Positions 12,168 to 25,758 of a stretch of 64,000 bases of DNA are shown here, piece by piece. Origin of the DNA: Micrococcus terreus (GTDB taxonomy: Bacteria > Actinomycetota > Actinomycetes > Actinomycetales > Micrococcaceae); assembly GCF_900116905.1 (NCBI RefSeq), contig NZ_FPCG01000004.1:62001-126000 (forward strand). The letters are read 5' to 3'. Each line of letters starts with the position of its first letter. The stretch's first letter is position 1. Position numbers and translations under genes: made by a program. A model generated the notes under the pieces. The model made no database searches. It was not told the DNA's origin and was given only the letters and a program-made list of their open reading frames with translations.

Positions 12168-13504
12168 TCAGCGGTGCTGGCGCGGGGCGGACAGGGCACG
12201 GTCGCGCACCACGGGATGTCCCCCGTAGAACACGTCGGTGATCTGGCCCGGCAGCTCCATGCCGCGGTACGGGCTGTTGCGGGACTTGGTGGTGTGCGTC
12301 TCCGGATCCACCGTGCGGGTGATGTTGGGGTCGTAGAGGGCCAGGTGGGCCGGGGCACCTGCTGCCAGGCCGCCGTCGGGGTCCATCTGCCCCTGGGTCT
12401 CCAGGCGCGCGATGCGCGCCGGATTCACGCTCATCACCCGCGCCACGCCGGCCCAGTCCATCAGACCGGTGTCCACCAGGGCGTGCTGGACCACGGGCAG
12501 GGCGGTCTCCAGACCGGTCATGCCCATGGCGGCCACCGTCCACTCGCACTCCTTGGTCTCGGCGGTGTGCGGGGCGTGGTCGGTGCCGATGGTGTCGATG
12601 GTGCCGTCCGCCAGGCCTTCGCGCAGGGCCATGACGTCCGACTCACGGCGCAGCGGTGGGTTGACCTTGAACACCGGGTTGTAGGTGCGCACCAGCTCCT
12701 CAGTGAGCAGCAGGTGGTGCGGAGTGGCCTCGGCGGTCACCTCGATCCCGCGCTCCTTGGCCCACCGGATGATCTCCACCGAACCGGCCGTGGAGACGTG
12801 GCAGACGTGCAGCCGCGAGCCCACATGCTGGGCCAGCAGCACGTCGCGGGCGATGATCGCCTCCTCGGCCACGGCAGGCCAGCCGGCCAGACCGAGCATG
12901 GAGGAGAGCTCCCCCTCGTTCATCTGCGCACCGGCGGTCAACTTCGGCTCCTGGGCGTGCTGGGCGATGAAGCCGTCGAAGGCCTTGACGTACTCCAGTG
13001 CTCGGCGCATCAGCACGGGGTCTTGCACGCACATGCCGTCATCGGAGAACATCCGGACCTGGGCGCGGGACTGGGCCATGGCGCCGAGTTCGGCCAGCTG
13101 CTCGCCCGCCAGGCCCACGGTGACCGCACCCACCGGGTGGACATCACACCAGCCGGCCTCCTGGCCCAGCTGCCAGACCTGTTCCACCACGCCCGCGGTG
13201 TCTGCCACCGGCGTGGAGTTGGCCATGGCGTGCACGGAGGTGAAGCCGCCCATGGCCGCGGCGCGGGTGCCGGTCTCGACGGTCTCGGCGTCCTCCTTGC
13301 CGGGCTCACGCAGGTGGGTGTGCAGGTCCACCAGGCCCGGCAGCAGCACCCGGCCAGCGGCCTCGATGCGCACGGTGGCCTCGTCAGCGCGGTCCGCGGC
13401 GTCCGTCCCGACGGCGGCGATCACCTCGCCCTGGATCAGGACATCGGCGGTGGTCCCGTTCGGCATCGTGGCACCGAGGATCAGATGGGACGGTTCGGTG
13501 GCGG

Positions 13505-13508
<4 letters not shown>
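12168..13508 (-). CDS. pyrC: Dihydroorotase
   Basis: Cyclises carbamoyl aspartate to dihydroorotate, the third step of pyrimidine synthesis. It belongs to the long type I amidohydrolase class (446 residues). Zinc ligands are visible in [20 protein letters not shown] (His-x-His) and the catalytic Asp in [18 protein letters not shown]. The ATG start overlaps the pyrB stop by four bases (ATGA). An aspartate transcarbamoylase-dihydroorotase pairing encoded side by side is standard for Actinobacteria. Confidence 0.97.
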
Positions 13509-15159
<1,651 letters not shown>

Positions 15160-15205
15160 TTAAAGGAAACGCATCCCCGTGGTGGGGGTGTGTGGTCCGC
15201 AGTCC

Positions 15206-15211
15206 ACTGTA
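15206..15211 (-). promoter_or_regulatory. Candidate -10 box of the pyr operon
   Basis: TACAGT on the minus strand, between the nusB terminator hairpin and the PyrR loop. A -35 box is not recognisable. Placement alone makes it the most plausible start region for pyrR transcription. Confidence 0.3.
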
Positions 15212-15226
15212 TCAGCGGGTCGGGAC

Positions 15227-15268
15227 GCCCTGGCCCGCCGGCCACTGTGTGACCGGCCACGCCAGGGC
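15227..15268 (-). terminator. Hairpin terminator after nusB
   Basis: Inverted repeat of eight bases GCCCTGGC / GCCAGGGC (15227-15234 and 15261-15268) with an inner GGCC/GGCC pair, about 20 bases past the nusB stop. It ends the efp-nusB transcript before the pyr promoter region. Confidence 0.6.
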
Positions 15269-15290
15269 AACCGATCGGAGTGGTCCTGGG

Positions 15291-15701
15291 TCAGGCCAGC
15301 AGGGTGGGTTTGAGCTGCTGCAGCCGGCCCAGCAGACCGTTGACGAAGTCCGGGGAGGCGTCCGTGGACATCTCCTTGGCCATGGAGACCGCTTCGGCCA
15401 CGGCCACGCCGTCCGGGATCTCATCGTTGAACAGCAGCTCCCAGGAGCCCACCCGCAGGATGATCCGGTCCACAGCGGGCATCCGGTCCAGGGTCCACCC
15501 CTGGGCGTAGGAGGAGAGGAACTCGTCGATCCGCTCCTGCTCGGCCACCACGCCGTTCACGATCTCCACGGTGTAGGGATTGATGACCTGTTCGGTGGAC
15601 TCACGGCGGGCGGTGATGCCGTCCGTGGCCACCGTCCCGCGGGCCTCAGCCTCAAAGAGGATCTCCAGTGCCCGCCTGCGGGCCTTGCCTCGTGCGCTCA
15701 C
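15291..15701 (-). CDS. nusB: Transcription antitermination factor NusB
   Basis: Component, with NusE (S10), of the antitermination complex that binds boxA in rRNA leaders. The 136 residues span the all-helical fold: SARGKARRRALEILFEAEAR at the N-terminus, YTVEIVNGVVAEQERIDEFL in the middle and DRIILRVGSWELLF followed by AVAEAVSMAKE near the C-terminus. The start is GTG, six bases after the efp stop, so it is co-transcribed with efp. A hairpin follows. Confidence 0.96.
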   Translation of the reverse strand: MSARGKARRRALEILFEAEARGTVATDGITARRESTEQVINPYTVEIVNGVVAEQERIDEFLSSYAQGWTLDRMPAVDRIILRVGSWELLFNDEIPDGVAVAEAVSMAKEMSTDASPDFVNGLLGRLQQLKPTLLA

Positions 15702-15707
15702 CGTCGA

Positions 15708-16277
15708 TCAGTCGTTGACGCGGCCGAGGTAGTCCCCGGTGCGGGTGTCGACCTTGACCTTGGTGCCCTGCTCCACGAACAGGGGCACCTGGATGACATA
15801 GCCGGTCTCCAGGGTGGCGGGCTTGGTGCCGGCCGAGGAGCGGTCGCCCTGCAGGCCCGGCTCCGAGTAGGTGATCTCCAGGATGACCGAGGCGGGCATG
15901 TCCAGGTACAGCGGAGTGCCCTCGTTGAGCGCGATGGTCACCTCCTGGTTCTCCAGCATGAAGTTGGCGGCGTCGCCGACCACGGAGGCAGGGACATTGA
16001 TCTGGTCGTAGGTCTTCGTGTCCATGAACACGTAGTCCTCGCCGTCCTGGTACAGGTACTGGTAGTCCGAGCGGTCCACGGTGGCGGTGTCGACCTTCGC
16101 ACCGGCGTTGAAGGTCTTGTCCACGGTCTTGCCGGTGGTGACGTTCTTGAGCTTGGTGCGCACGAACGCCCCGCCCTTGCCCGGCTTCACGTGCTGGAAC
16201 TCGATGACGTTCCACAGCTGACCGTCCAGGTTCAGCACGGTTCCGTTCTTGATGTCGTTCGTCGATGCCACAGTCAT
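15708..16277 (-). CDS. efp: Translation elongation factor P
   Basis: Relieves ribosome stalling at consecutive prolines. All three beta-barrel domains are present in the usual 189 residues. The tip loop of domain [21 protein letters not shown], carries the Lys (KPGKGG) found in EF-P of Actinobacteria; no EpmA- or YmfI-type modification gene lies nearby. The C-terminal signature is [10 protein letters not shown]-like ([19 protein letters not shown]). The start is ATG with GGAG close by. It lies between aroB and nusB, the standard actinobacterial arrangement. Confidence 0.97.
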   Translation of the reverse strand: MTVASTNDIKNGTVLNLDGQLWNVIEFQHVKPGKGGAFVRTKLKNVTTGKTVDKTFNAGAKVDTATVDRSDYQYLYQDGEDYVFMDTKTYDQINVPASVVGDAANFMLENQEVTIALNEGTPLYLDMPASVILEITYSEPGLQGDRSSAGTKPATLETGYVIQVPLFVEQGTKVKVDTRTGDYLGRVND

Positions 16278-16322
16278 TCTCTCCGTCGGTCAGCGGTCAT
16301 GCAGTCGTCAATCCGGTGACCC

Positions 16323-16328
16323 ATTCTA
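16323..16328 (-). promoter_or_regulatory. Candidate -10 box for efp-nusB
   Basis: TAGAAT on the minus strand 46 bases before the efp start, in the intergenic region following aroB. It matches the TANNNT pattern; no good -35 is seen. Identical or similar hexamers precede hisS, aspS, yebC and yajC. Confidence 0.35.
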
Positions 16329-16391
16329 CGGGCACTCCAGGGGTGACCCTGCGCGTGCGGGCCACGCACGGCAGCGCCACCTCCTGGCCGG

Positions 16392-18270
<1,879 letters not shown>

Positions 18271-18274
<4 letters not shown>

Positions 18275-19512
18275 TGCAGGGGGTCTCCCATGGGCGCCGC
18301 GGCGCGCTGGGGATCGACGTCGTCCGGTTGCGGCAGGGGCGCCAGTGCGGCGAGGTAGCCGTGCAGGTTCCGGCGGGTCTCCGGGATGCTGTCCCCACCG
18401 AACTTCTCCACCACTGCCTCGGCGATCACCAGGGCGACCATGGCCTCGGCGACCACGCCGGCCGCCGGGACGGCACAGACGTCCGAACGCTGATGGTGGG
18501 CGCGGGTGGACTCGCCGGTCGAGGTGTCCACCGTGCGCAGGGCCTTGGGGACCGTGGCGATGGGCTTCATGGCGGCGCGCACCCGGATCACTCCCCCGGT
18601 GCTCATGCCCCCCTCGATCCCGCCGGCGCGGTTGGACACCCGGACGGGATGACCGTCCTCACCGCGCACGATCTCGTCGTGCGCGGCACTGCCACGACGG
18701 GCCGCCGTGGTGAACCCGTCGCCGATCTCCACACCCTTGATCGCCTGGATGCCCATGAGGGCTCCGGAGAGCCGGGAGTCCAGCCGACGGTCCCAGTGCA
18801 CATGGCTGCCCAAGCCCACCGGGGCTCCATGCACCAGCACCTCGACGACGCCGCCGAGGGTCTCCCCGTCCTTGTGGGCGACATCCACTTCGGTCACCAT
18901 CGCCTCGGAGGTGGCCGCATCGAAGCAGCGCAGCGGGTCAGCGTCCAGGGCGATCACATCCTGCGGTGTGGGCAGTGCGGTCCCCTCCGGGACGGACACC
19001 GTGCCCACGGCGGTGGTGTGGGAGACCAGGGTGATGCCCAATTCGTTCAGGAACGAGGCCGCCACCGTGCCCAGAGCCACCCGTGCAGCGGTCTCGCGAG
19101 CGGAGGCGCGCTCCAGCAGGGGCCGGGACTCCTCGAAGCCGTACTTCTGCATCCCGGCCAGATCGGCGTGGCCCGGGCGGGGACGGGTCAGCGGGGCATT
19201 GCGAGCCAGCCCGTCCAGCTCGTCCTGGTCCACCGGATCGGCGGACATGACCTTCTCCCACTTGGGCCATTCGGTGTTGCCCACCTCGATCGCCACGGGA
19301 GAGCCGAGGGTGCGGCCGTGCCGGACGCCGCCCACGAGGGTGACCTGGTCCTGCTCGAACTTCATGCGTGCGCCGCGTCCATAGCCCAGGCGCCGGCGGG
19401 CCAGCGCCTCCTGGACCATGGCGGTCGTCAGGGGGATGCCCGCGGGCAGCCCTTCGATGATTCCTACGAGTGCGGGCCCATGTGATTCGCCCGCTGTCAA
19501 CCAGCGCACCAT
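18271..19512 (-). CDS. aroC: Chorismate synthase
   Basis: Converts EPSP to chorismate using reduced FMN, the last common step to aromatic amino acids. Family signatures are the N-terminal [20 protein letters not shown], the [12 protein letters not shown] segment, [13 protein letters not shown], and [24 protein letters not shown] marks the C-terminal flavin region, and [20 protein letters not shown] closes the fold. The 413 residues include about 20 extra at the C-terminus. It starts at ATG 19512; the sequence before it has no Shine-Dalgarno site but shows GAGAAT seven bases upstream, perhaps another leaderless start. About 50 bases separate it from aroE. Confidence 0.97.
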
Positions 19513-19565
19513 AGCTGCGATTCTCTCACGCGAGGCCGCTCACCCCGGACGTGTGAACCCCGGGA

Positions 19566-20465
19566 TCAGCGCGGGGGCAGTCCCACGGCGCCGGCCATGT
19601 GTGCGGTGACGGCCGCCCAGTCCGGCTCGGCATCACCCCGGCGCAGCTGCTCGGTGAACAGCCGGACCTGCTCCACGGCCTGGTACAGCAGCATCTCGAG
19701 TCCGCTGACCACACGACCACCATGGGACTCCCAGGCCAGGGCCAGGGCGGACGGCCAGGGGTCGTAGGCCACGTCAAGCAGCGGGGGAAGCACGCCGTCC
19801 GAGGCCGGAGGCGTCAGGGCGGCGACCAGGGGGTCGGCCGCCTGCGGCGGCAGCGTCACGATGACAGCCCGGCTGGAGGGAGCTCGAGCGTTGAGCTCCT
19901 CCAGGGGGTGGGCTGTGGCCTGCAGCTCCAGCTGCGCGGCCAGCCGGATCAGGTCCGCAGCCTTCTCCGGGCTGCGCAGCAGCAGCTGCACGGCGTCCAG
20001 TCCAAGCCCGCGCGCGGCGGCCACAGCGGCCGCAGCGGTGCCGCCTCCCCCGACCACGGTGAGGGTCCCTCCGCGCTGCAGCGGATCATGCCCGGCGAAC
20101 TCCAGCGCCCGCACGATCCCGTCCACATCGGTGTTGTGGCCGGTGGCAGTCCCGTCGCGGTCCCAGACCACGGTGTTGAGCACACCGAGCAGATGGACGC
20201 GCTCAGAGACCTGGTCCATCTGTGGCACCATCGCCGCCTTGTGCGGCATGGTGACCGAGAAGCCCACCCAGCGGTCGGCGCCTCGGGCAGCCTGGCCCGC
20301 ACGGATCTCTCCCACGAACCCGTCGAGCTGCTCCGGACTCAGGTCATGGGCGTCATAGGCGATGTCCAGGCCGAGGGCCTGATAGGCCGCACGGTGCAGC
20401 ACCGGGGACTTCGAGTGCGCGATCGGGTGCCCCAGCACCCCGGCGCGGGGACGGGAGAGGCTCAC
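19566..20465 (-). CDS. aroE: Shikimate dehydrogenase
   Basis: NADPH-dependent reduction of 3-dehydroshikimate. Substrate-binding motifs are GHPIAHSKSPVLHRAAY and FSVTMPHKAAMVPQ (catalytic Lys); the nucleotide-binding loop is LTVVGGGGTAAAAVAAARGL. The closing segment WESHGGRVVSGLEMLLYQAV is characteristic. The length of 299 residues is slightly above average. The start is GTG with GAGGAG eight to nine bases upstream, lying within the end of mltG. Followed by aroC, aroK and aroB. Confidence 0.95.
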   Translation of the reverse strand: MSLSRPRAGVLGHPIAHSKSPVLHRAAYQALGLDIAYDAHDLSPEQLDGFVGEIRAGQAARGADRWVGFSVTMPHKAAMVPQMDQVSERVHLLGVLNTVVWDRDGTATGHNTDVDGIVRALEFAGHDPLQRGGTLTVVGGGGTAAAAVAAARGLGLDAVQLLLRSPEKAADLIRLAAQLELQATAHPLEELNARAPSSRAVIVTLPPQAADPLVAALTPPASDGVLPPLLDVAYDPWPSALALAWESHGGRVVSGLEMLLYQAVEQVRLFTEQLRRGDAEPDWAAVTAHMAGAVGLPPR

Positions 20466-20471
20466 CGCAGA

Positions 20472-21887
20472 TCACTCCTCGGGCGCCGCAGTGGCACCGT
20501 CGCCTGCCGTGGACCCAGCGTTCCCGCAGATCTCGGCGTTCTGGGCACAGTACTCCCGGTACTCCTGCTGGTAGGCACGATGCTGGGCGTAGTCCGCCGA
20601 GAACTTCGTCTCGCCGGTCTCGATGTTGGTGGTGATCCAGTAGAAGTAGTCGCTGTCCTCAGGATCGGCGGCCGCGTCCAGGGCCTGGCGGGACGGCGCA
20701 CCGATCGGCCCCGGCGGCAGGCCCTTGTAGTAGTACGAGTTGTACTTGTTGTCGGCGTTCTGCTTCTCGGACTCGGAGAACTGCAGCTGACGCTGTCCCA
20801 GCCCGTAGATCACCGTGGCGTCGATCTGCAGGTACCCGTTGGTCTCCTCGTTGGGCTCCAAGCGGTTCTCGATGATGCCCGCCACCATGGCGTAGTCCTC
20901 CGGCAGCGCCTCAGCCTCCACGATCGAGGCGATGGTGACGATGCGGAACTGCTCCTCCTCGTCGGTGATCCCCAGGTCCTCCAACTCCTCAAAGGTGGGT
21001 TCGGTCAGGATCGTGAGGATCTCGGCCGGTTCGGCCGTGACGGGGAAGCGGTACTCGCCCGGGGCCAGGTACCCCTCCAGGCTCGGCGCACTGGACGGCA
21101 GTCCGAACTGAGTGGGGTCCTCAGCGGCGTCTTCGAACTCCGCGACCGATCGACCGGTGGAGGTGCTCAGTGCCTGGAATGCCTCCGAGAGACGCATGCC
21201 GCGGTTGATCGCCACGTAGTGCACGGCCTCCTGTCCCTCGCGCAGCAGCACGGACACGGCATCAGCGGCCGGCATCTGCTTCTTCAGCTCATAGTCTCCC
21301 GGCTGGATGTCATTGCTCGAACGCGCCTGGTTCATGGCCGTGATGAACGAGTCCTGACTGGCGACGATGTCCTGCTCGACCAGTCGGCTGCCGATCGCCA
21401 GGGCGCCCTCACCTTCGTTCACGGTGAAGCTCACGGGCTCACCGCCCGGACCGGGATAGTCCTCGGCGGTGGGTTGAGGCAGCAGTCCCTTGAGGGTCAG
21501 GGACAGCACCGCCACGGCGAGCACGAACACGCCGAAGGCACCGGCCAGGACGAAGTTGCGGCGGCGTCGGCGCTTGCGACGAGCTTCACGCTTGGCCTCA
21601 TCATGGGGCCGGTCCGGATTGACCGTGACGGTCTGGTAGCCGCGACCGTAGGTGGACGGGGCCACGATGATCGGTGTTCCATCACGATCGGTGGTGTGGA
21701 TGGCGTCGTCCAGGACGGGGTACTCCCGCTCGTCCTCCGGCACCAGTGGAGCCGGCGTCTCGGGCTCATCGTTGGTGGACGTCTGCGGCTCCGCCGACTG
21801 ATCCCGATCCTCCCGGTGCTCCTGCTCCCGCCGGGCACGTGCCTGTGGCTGGTCCTCGGCTGCGTCGTCAGGGGTCTGATCAGTCAC
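20472..21887 (-). CDS. mltG: Endolytic transglycosylase MltG (YceG family)
   Basis: Cleaves nascent glycan strands at the membrane and so terminates peptidoglycan polymerisation. The 471 residues begin with about 100 cytoplasmic residues rich in Asp, Gln and Arg, a basic patch (KRRRRR), and one membrane helix (about residues 111-132). Outside lie a LysM-like segment and the YceG domain with the catalytic Glu in IASIVEAEA (about residue 324) and IIENRLEPNEETNGYLQIDA. The tail after LDAAADPEDSDYFYWI is typical. The GTG start at 21887 lies eight bases inside ruvX, with AAGGA eight bases upstream. The long cytoplasmic region is usual for actinobacterial homologues. Confidence 0.93.
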   Translation of the reverse strand: MTDQTPDDAAEDQPQARARREQEHREDRDQSAEPQTSTNDEPETPAPLVPEDEREYPVLDDAIHTTDRDGTPIIVAPSTYGRGYQTVTVNPDRPHDEAKREARRKRRRRRNFVLAGAFGVFVLAVAVLSLTLKGLLPQPTAEDYPGPGGEPVSFTVNEGEGALAIGSRLVEQDIVASQDSFITAMNQARSSNDIQPGDYELKKQMPAADAVSVLLREGQEAVHYVAINRGMRLSEAFQALSTSTGRSVAEFEDAAEDPTQFGLPSSAPSLEGYLAPGEYRFPVTAEPAEILTILTEPTFEELEDLGITDEEEQFRIVTIASIVEAEALPEDYAMVAGIIENRLEPNEETNGYLQIDATVIYGLGQRQLQFSESEKQNADNKYNSYYYKGLPPGPIGAPSRQALDAAADPEDSDYFYWITTNIETGETKFSADYAQHRAYQQEYREYCAQNAEICGNAGSTAGDGATAAPEE

Positions 21888-22401
21888 TCGGGGAATCCTT
21901 CTGTCCTTCGGCGGGCACGCCCACGAGGCGGCCGACATCCTTGTGCTGAGATTGTTGCATATCCAGGGCCTGTTGAAGGATCTGAACCGCCGCCGCCTGA
22001 TCGACCACCGAGCGGTGGTCACGGGTCGAGCGGCCGGCCTCCCGCAGCTGCTGATGGGCGGTGACGGTGGATAGCCGTTCGTCCACGAGCCGCACCTGGG
22101 CGGCACTGCCCTCTCGCACCAGACGTTCGGCCAGCTGCTCGGCGTAGTGCACGGCGTCCTCGGTGGAGGCGGTCGGCCTCCCCTGCAGGTTCACCGGATG
22201 ACCCACATAGACGACCACGGCATCGCGCTGCAGGGCCTCCTTGCAGATGATCCGCTGGTCGAAGCCCTTCTTGGCATCACGCTTGAGTGTGGTCACCGGG
22301 GTGGCCAGGATGCCGTCCGGATCGGCGGCGGCCAGGCCCACACGGGCCTTGCCGACGTCGACGCCCAGACGGACACCCCGGAGCACTCCCGCAGCGGTCA
22401 T
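21880..22401 (-). CDS. ruvX: Holliday junction resolvase-like protein RuvX (YqgF)
   Basis: RNase H-fold nuclease; in bacteria it matures the 5' end of 16S rRNA, and it was first described as a putative junction resolvase. The conserved acidic positions appear in RLGVDVGKARVGLAAADPDG (first Asp), VYVGHPVNLQGRP, VDERLSTVTA (Glu) and DHRSVVDQAAAVQILQQAL (last Asp). The 173 residues carry a short polar C-terminal extension. Its start overlaps the alaS stop by four bases, and mltG begins within its last codons; the chain alaS-ruvX-mltG-aroE is thus tightly coupled. Confidence 0.94.
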   Translation of the reverse strand: MTAAGVLRGVRLGVDVGKARVGLAAADPDGILATPVTTLKRDAKKGFDQRIICKEALQRDAVVVYVGHPVNLQGRPTASTEDAVHYAEQLAERLVREGSAAQVRLVDERLSTVTAHQQLREAGRSTRDHRSVVDQAAAVQILQQALDMQQSQHKDVGRLVGVPAEGQKDSPSD

Positions 22402-25112
22402 GCGCTGCGGCCGGCCTCTGCACGCACCGCGTCCTCCACAGCGGAGAGCGCCTCGGCGATCTTCTCCACCTGCTGGCCGCCGCCCTGGGCGACGTCGTCC
22501 TTTCCGCCGCCACCGCCGCCCAGCACGCCGCAGGCAGTCTTCACCAGCGCGCCGGCCTTCAGGCCGGCGTCGCGAGCGGCCTGGTTCGTGGCCACCAGGA
22601 CCAGCGGACGGTCCTTGGCGATCCCGGACAGGGCCACCACCACCGGTGTCCCGGCCGCGTTGCCTGCGGCGGACTCCAGGCGACCGCGCAGGTCCAGGCC
22701 CAGGGTCCGCAGCTCATCGGCCGACCCGACCGGCCCGGCCTCGTGGGTGAGGACCGTGATGCCCTGGACCTCGCGGGCACCGGCGGTCAGGCGTCCGGCC
22801 TCTGCCTGCAGCTGTGCCGCGCGCAGCCCGGCCAGCTCCTTCTCCACCTGCTTCAGACGCGCCATCGTTCCGCTGATGCGGTCCTTGACCTGATCGGCCG
22901 GCACCTTGAGCATCTCCGTCAACTCGTTGACCAGGGTGCGCTCGGTGGCCAGGTGCCGGAAGGCATCCAGCCCGACCAACGCCTCCACGCGGCGGTTGCC
23001 CGATCCCACCGACTGCTCGCCCAGCAGAGCCAGGGAGCCGATCTCGGCGGTGGAGCCCACATGGGTGCCTCCGCAGAGCTCACGCGACCAGGCGCCGTCG
23101 ATCTCCACCACGCGAACCCGGTCTCCGTACTTCTCGCCGAACAGGCTCATGGCACCCAGTGCCTTGGCCTGGTCCAGGGACATCTCCTGGGTGAGCACGG
23201 TGTGGTTGTCGCGGATGGCGATGTTCGAGAGGTCTTCGACCTCTGAACGGGCCATCGCCGAGAGCGCTTCGCTCCACCGGAAGTCGAACCGGAGGTAGCC
23301 CTCCTTGTTGAAGGACCCGGACTGGGTGGCCTCAGGGCCCAGGATCTGGTGCAGCGCCGCGTGGATGATGTGCGTTCCGGAGTGGGCCTTCTGCGCGTCC
23401 AGGCGGCGCTGGAGGTCGATCTGTCCCAGGGCCACGGCGCCACTGGGCACCTCGCCCTCCTTCACGCGGACCTTGTGCACGCTCAGTCCCTTGACCGGGG
23501 CCTGGACGTCCAGGACCTCCAGGACGTACCCGTCACCGGTGATCAGACCCGTGTCGGCTGCCTGTCCACCGGCCTCGGCGTAGAACGGAGTGGCGTCCAG
23601 GACGACCTCCAGCTCCTGACCGGCCGCGCCGGAGGGGACGACCTCACCACCGCTGAGCAGCCCCCGGATCCGGGACTCGGTGGTGTGCTCGGTGTAGCCG
23701 GTGAAGACCGTGTCCCCCTCGGCGTGCAGCTGACGGTACCCGCTGGTGTCCGCATGGCCGGACTTCTTGGATTTGGCGTCCTGACGAGCACGGTCTCGCT
23801 GCTCGGTCATCAGGGTGCGGAAGGCTGCTTCATCCACCTGGACTCCGGCCTCCTCGGCCATCTCCAGGGTCAGGTCAATGGGGAAGCCGAAGGTGTCATG
23901 CAGCTCGAAGGCGTCGGCACCGGAGATGCCGGCGCCTGCGGACTTGGCAGCGGTCACGGCACCTTCGAGCCGGGCGATGCCGGCGGTGATGGTGCGCAGG
24001 AACGCCTTCTCCTCGGCATAGGCGATGCGGGAGATCCGCTCGAAGTCGGTCTCGACGACGGGGTAGGTGCCCTTCATCGCATCGCGGGAGACCGGCAGCA
24101 GCTCAGGCAGCACTGGATCGGTGACACCCATCAGGCGCATGGCGCGCACGGCGCGGCGGATCAGGCGGCGCAGCACGTAGCCGCCGCCCTCGTTGCCGGG
24201 GACCACGCCGTCGGAGATGAGCATCAGCGCCGAGCGGATGTGGTCGGCGATCATGCGCAGTCGGACGTCATCGGCGTAGTGCGGATCGGACGGGTCTTCG
24301 GTGGAGGTGTACTCCTTGCCGGAGAGCTCAGCGGCCCGGTCGAGCACGGGACGGACCTGATCGGTCTCGTACATGTTCTCCACGCCCTGCAGCAGCATGG
24401 CCAGCCGCTCCAGTCCCAGACCGGTGTCGATGTTCTTGTGCTGGAGTTCTCCGGCGACGTCGAAGTCCTCCTTGGAACGGACCTCGGAGAGCTGGTACTG
24501 CATGAACACCAGGTTCCAGATCTCCATGAACCGGGTCTCGTCCACCGCAGGGCCGCCGTCCTGGCCGTACGCGGGACCGCGGTCGTAGTAGATCTCCGAG
24601 CAGGGCCCACCCGGGCCGGGCTGTCCGGTGTTCCAGTAGTTGTCGGCCTTGCCGAATCGCTGGATCCGCTCGGCAGGGAAGCCCACATCCTCACGCCAGA
24701 TGCGTGCGGCCTCGTCGTCCTCCTCATACACGGAGACCCAGATGCGTTCAGGATCCAGGCCATAGCCGCCCTGGTCCTGAGAGGTGGTCAGCAGCTCCCA
24801 GGCCAGAGGGATCGCGGTCTCCTTGAAGTAGTCGCCGAAGGAGAAGTTGCCGCACATCTGGAAGAAGGTGCCATGGCGGACCGTCTTGCCCACCTCTTCG
24901 ATGTCTGCGGTGCGAATGCACTTCTGCACGCTCGCCGCCCGCGGATGGGGAGGGGTCTGCTGGCCCAGGAAGTAGGGGATGAACGGGACCATGCCGGCGA
25001 TGGTGAACAGCAGGGACGGGTCCGGGGAGACGAGGGAGGCCGAGGGCACGGCCGCGTGTCCCTTGGACTCGAAGAACCGGAGCCAACGCTGGGCGATTTC
25101 CTGTGACTTCAT
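22398..25112 (-). CDS. alaS: Alanyl-tRNA synthetase
   Basis: Charges tRNA-Ala and edits mischarged Ser/Gly. The 904 residues contain the class II catalytic core at the N-terminus (RWLRFFESKGHAAVPSASLV, GMVPFIPYFLG, VGKTVRHGTFFQMCGNFSFG), the tRNA-recognition domain, the editing domain with zinc ligands HSGTHIIHAAL and CGGTHVGSTAEIG, and a C-terminal DHHA1 domain ending in a Gly-rich stretch (GGGGGKDDVAQGGG). The ATG start overlaps the stop of the upstream DUF6167-like gene (ATGA). No T-box leader is visible. Confidence 0.98.
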   Translation of the reverse strand: MKSQEIAQRWLRFFESKGHAAVPSASLVSPDPSLLFTIAGMVPFIPYFLGQQTPPHPRAASVQKCIRTADIEEVGKTVRHGTFFQMCGNFSFGDYFKETAIPLAWELLTTSQDQGGYGLDPERIWVSVYEEDDEAARIWREDVGFPAERIQRFGKADNYWNTGQPGPGGPCSEIYYDRGPAYGQDGGPAVDETRFMEIWNLVFMQYQLSEVRSKEDFDVAGELQHKNIDTGLGLERLAMLLQGVENMYETDQVRPVLDRAAELSGKEYTSTEDPSDPHYADDVRLRMIADHIRSALMLISDGVVPGNEGGGYVLRRLIRRAVRAMRLMGVTDPVLPELLPVSRDAMKGTYPVVETDFERISRIAYAEEKAFLRTITAGIARLEGAVTAAKSAGAGISGADAFELHDTFGFPIDLTLEMAEEAGVQVDEAAFRTLMTEQRDRARQDAKSKKSGHADTSGYRQLHAEGDTVFTGYTEHTTESRIRGLLSGGEVVPSGAAGQELEVVLDATPFYAEAGGQAADTGLITGDGYVLEVLDVQAPVKGLSVHKVRVKEGEVPSGAVALGQIDLQRRLDAQKAHSGTHIIHAALHQILGPEATQSGSFNKEGYLRFDFRWSEALSAMARSEVEDLSNIAIRDNHTVLTQEMSLDQAKALGAMSLFGEKYGDRVRVVEIDGAWSRELCGGTHVGSTAEIGSLALLGEQSVGSGNRRVEALVGLDAFRHLATERTLVNELTEMLKVPADQVKDRISGTMARLKQVEKELAGLRAAQLQAEAGRLTAGAREVQGITVLTHEAGPVGSADELRTLGLDLRGRLESAAGNAAGTPVVVALSGIAKDRPLVLVATNQAARDAGLKAGALVKTACGVLGGGGGGKDDVAQGGGQQVEKIAEALSAVEDAVRAEAGRSA

Positions 25113-25699
25113 GACTGCTTTCGTTCTCCGGGGTTGGACGGGTCGGTGGGGGTGGGATCGGCCACGGTGCCGGGGATGGTCTGGCCTGGAGCTGTGGTCC
25201 GTGACCCGCTGAGCCCAGTGCTGATGAAGCTGTTGGCCGCACCTCTCCAGTTCCGGGAGGCGGCCGCCTCAGCCACTGCCCTCCAGTCCGTGGAGGCCGC
25301 GATGTCCTTCATCCGTTCCTGGAGCTGGGCTCGGTGCTCTGCCGCTCGGCGCTCCGCCTCAGGATCGGGCGATCCCGAGGTGGACGACGAACGAGCCTGC
25401 TGACGAGGGGCCGACCGATGCCCAGGGTCGGTGCTCTCTCCTGATGTGGAGCGGGGTTCGCCGGCGGTGCGCCACGATGGGAGCTCGTCGCGCAGCTGGC
25501 TGGCGAAGCCACGAGCACCGGCGGCCAGGGCGGAGGCGGCCATCTGGCCCACCTGCTGCCCCCAGGTCTCTGGGTTCACGGCATCGCGGACCGCACGGTC
25601 CGCGCGGTCGCCGAGCTGCTGACGGCCCTTGCTGAATGCCGTGTGGCCGATCCATCCGGCGGCCGCACCGGCACCGAGGATGAGAACACGCTTGATCAC
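25109..25699 (-). CDS. Uncharacterised protein upstream of alaS (DUF6167-like)
   Basis: A 196-residue protein. The N-terminus is hydrophobic (VLILGAGAAAGWIGHTAFSK, about residues 5-24) and could be a membrane anchor. A helical region of about 55 residues follows (LGDRADRAVRDAVNPETWGQ, AASALAAGARGFASQLRDEL), then a long low-complexity Ser/Pro/Arg-rich segment and a helical stretch (AERRAAEHRAQLQERMKDIA). In many Actinobacteria a short protein of the DUF6167 type occupies this position between DUF948 and alaS; the N-terminal half fits that pattern, but the second half is extra. No DUF948 gene is present. The start is GTG with AAAGGA five bases upstream, and the stop overlaps alaS. Function unknown. 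Confidence 0.7.
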   Translation of the reverse strand: MIKRVLILGAGAAAGWIGHTAFSKGRQQLGDRADRAVRDAVNPETWGQQVGQMAASALAAGARGFASQLRDELPSWRTAGEPRSTSGESTDPGHRSAPRQQARSSSTSGSPDPEAERRAAEHRAQLQERMKDIAASTDWRAVAEAAASRNWRGAANSFISTGLSGSRTTAPGQTIPGTVADPTPTDPSNPGERKQS

Positions 25700-25758
25700 A
25701 GAAGTCCTTTCGGGAGTGCCTGGACCACTGTACCGCCAGGGTGCCCACCGGGAACGGA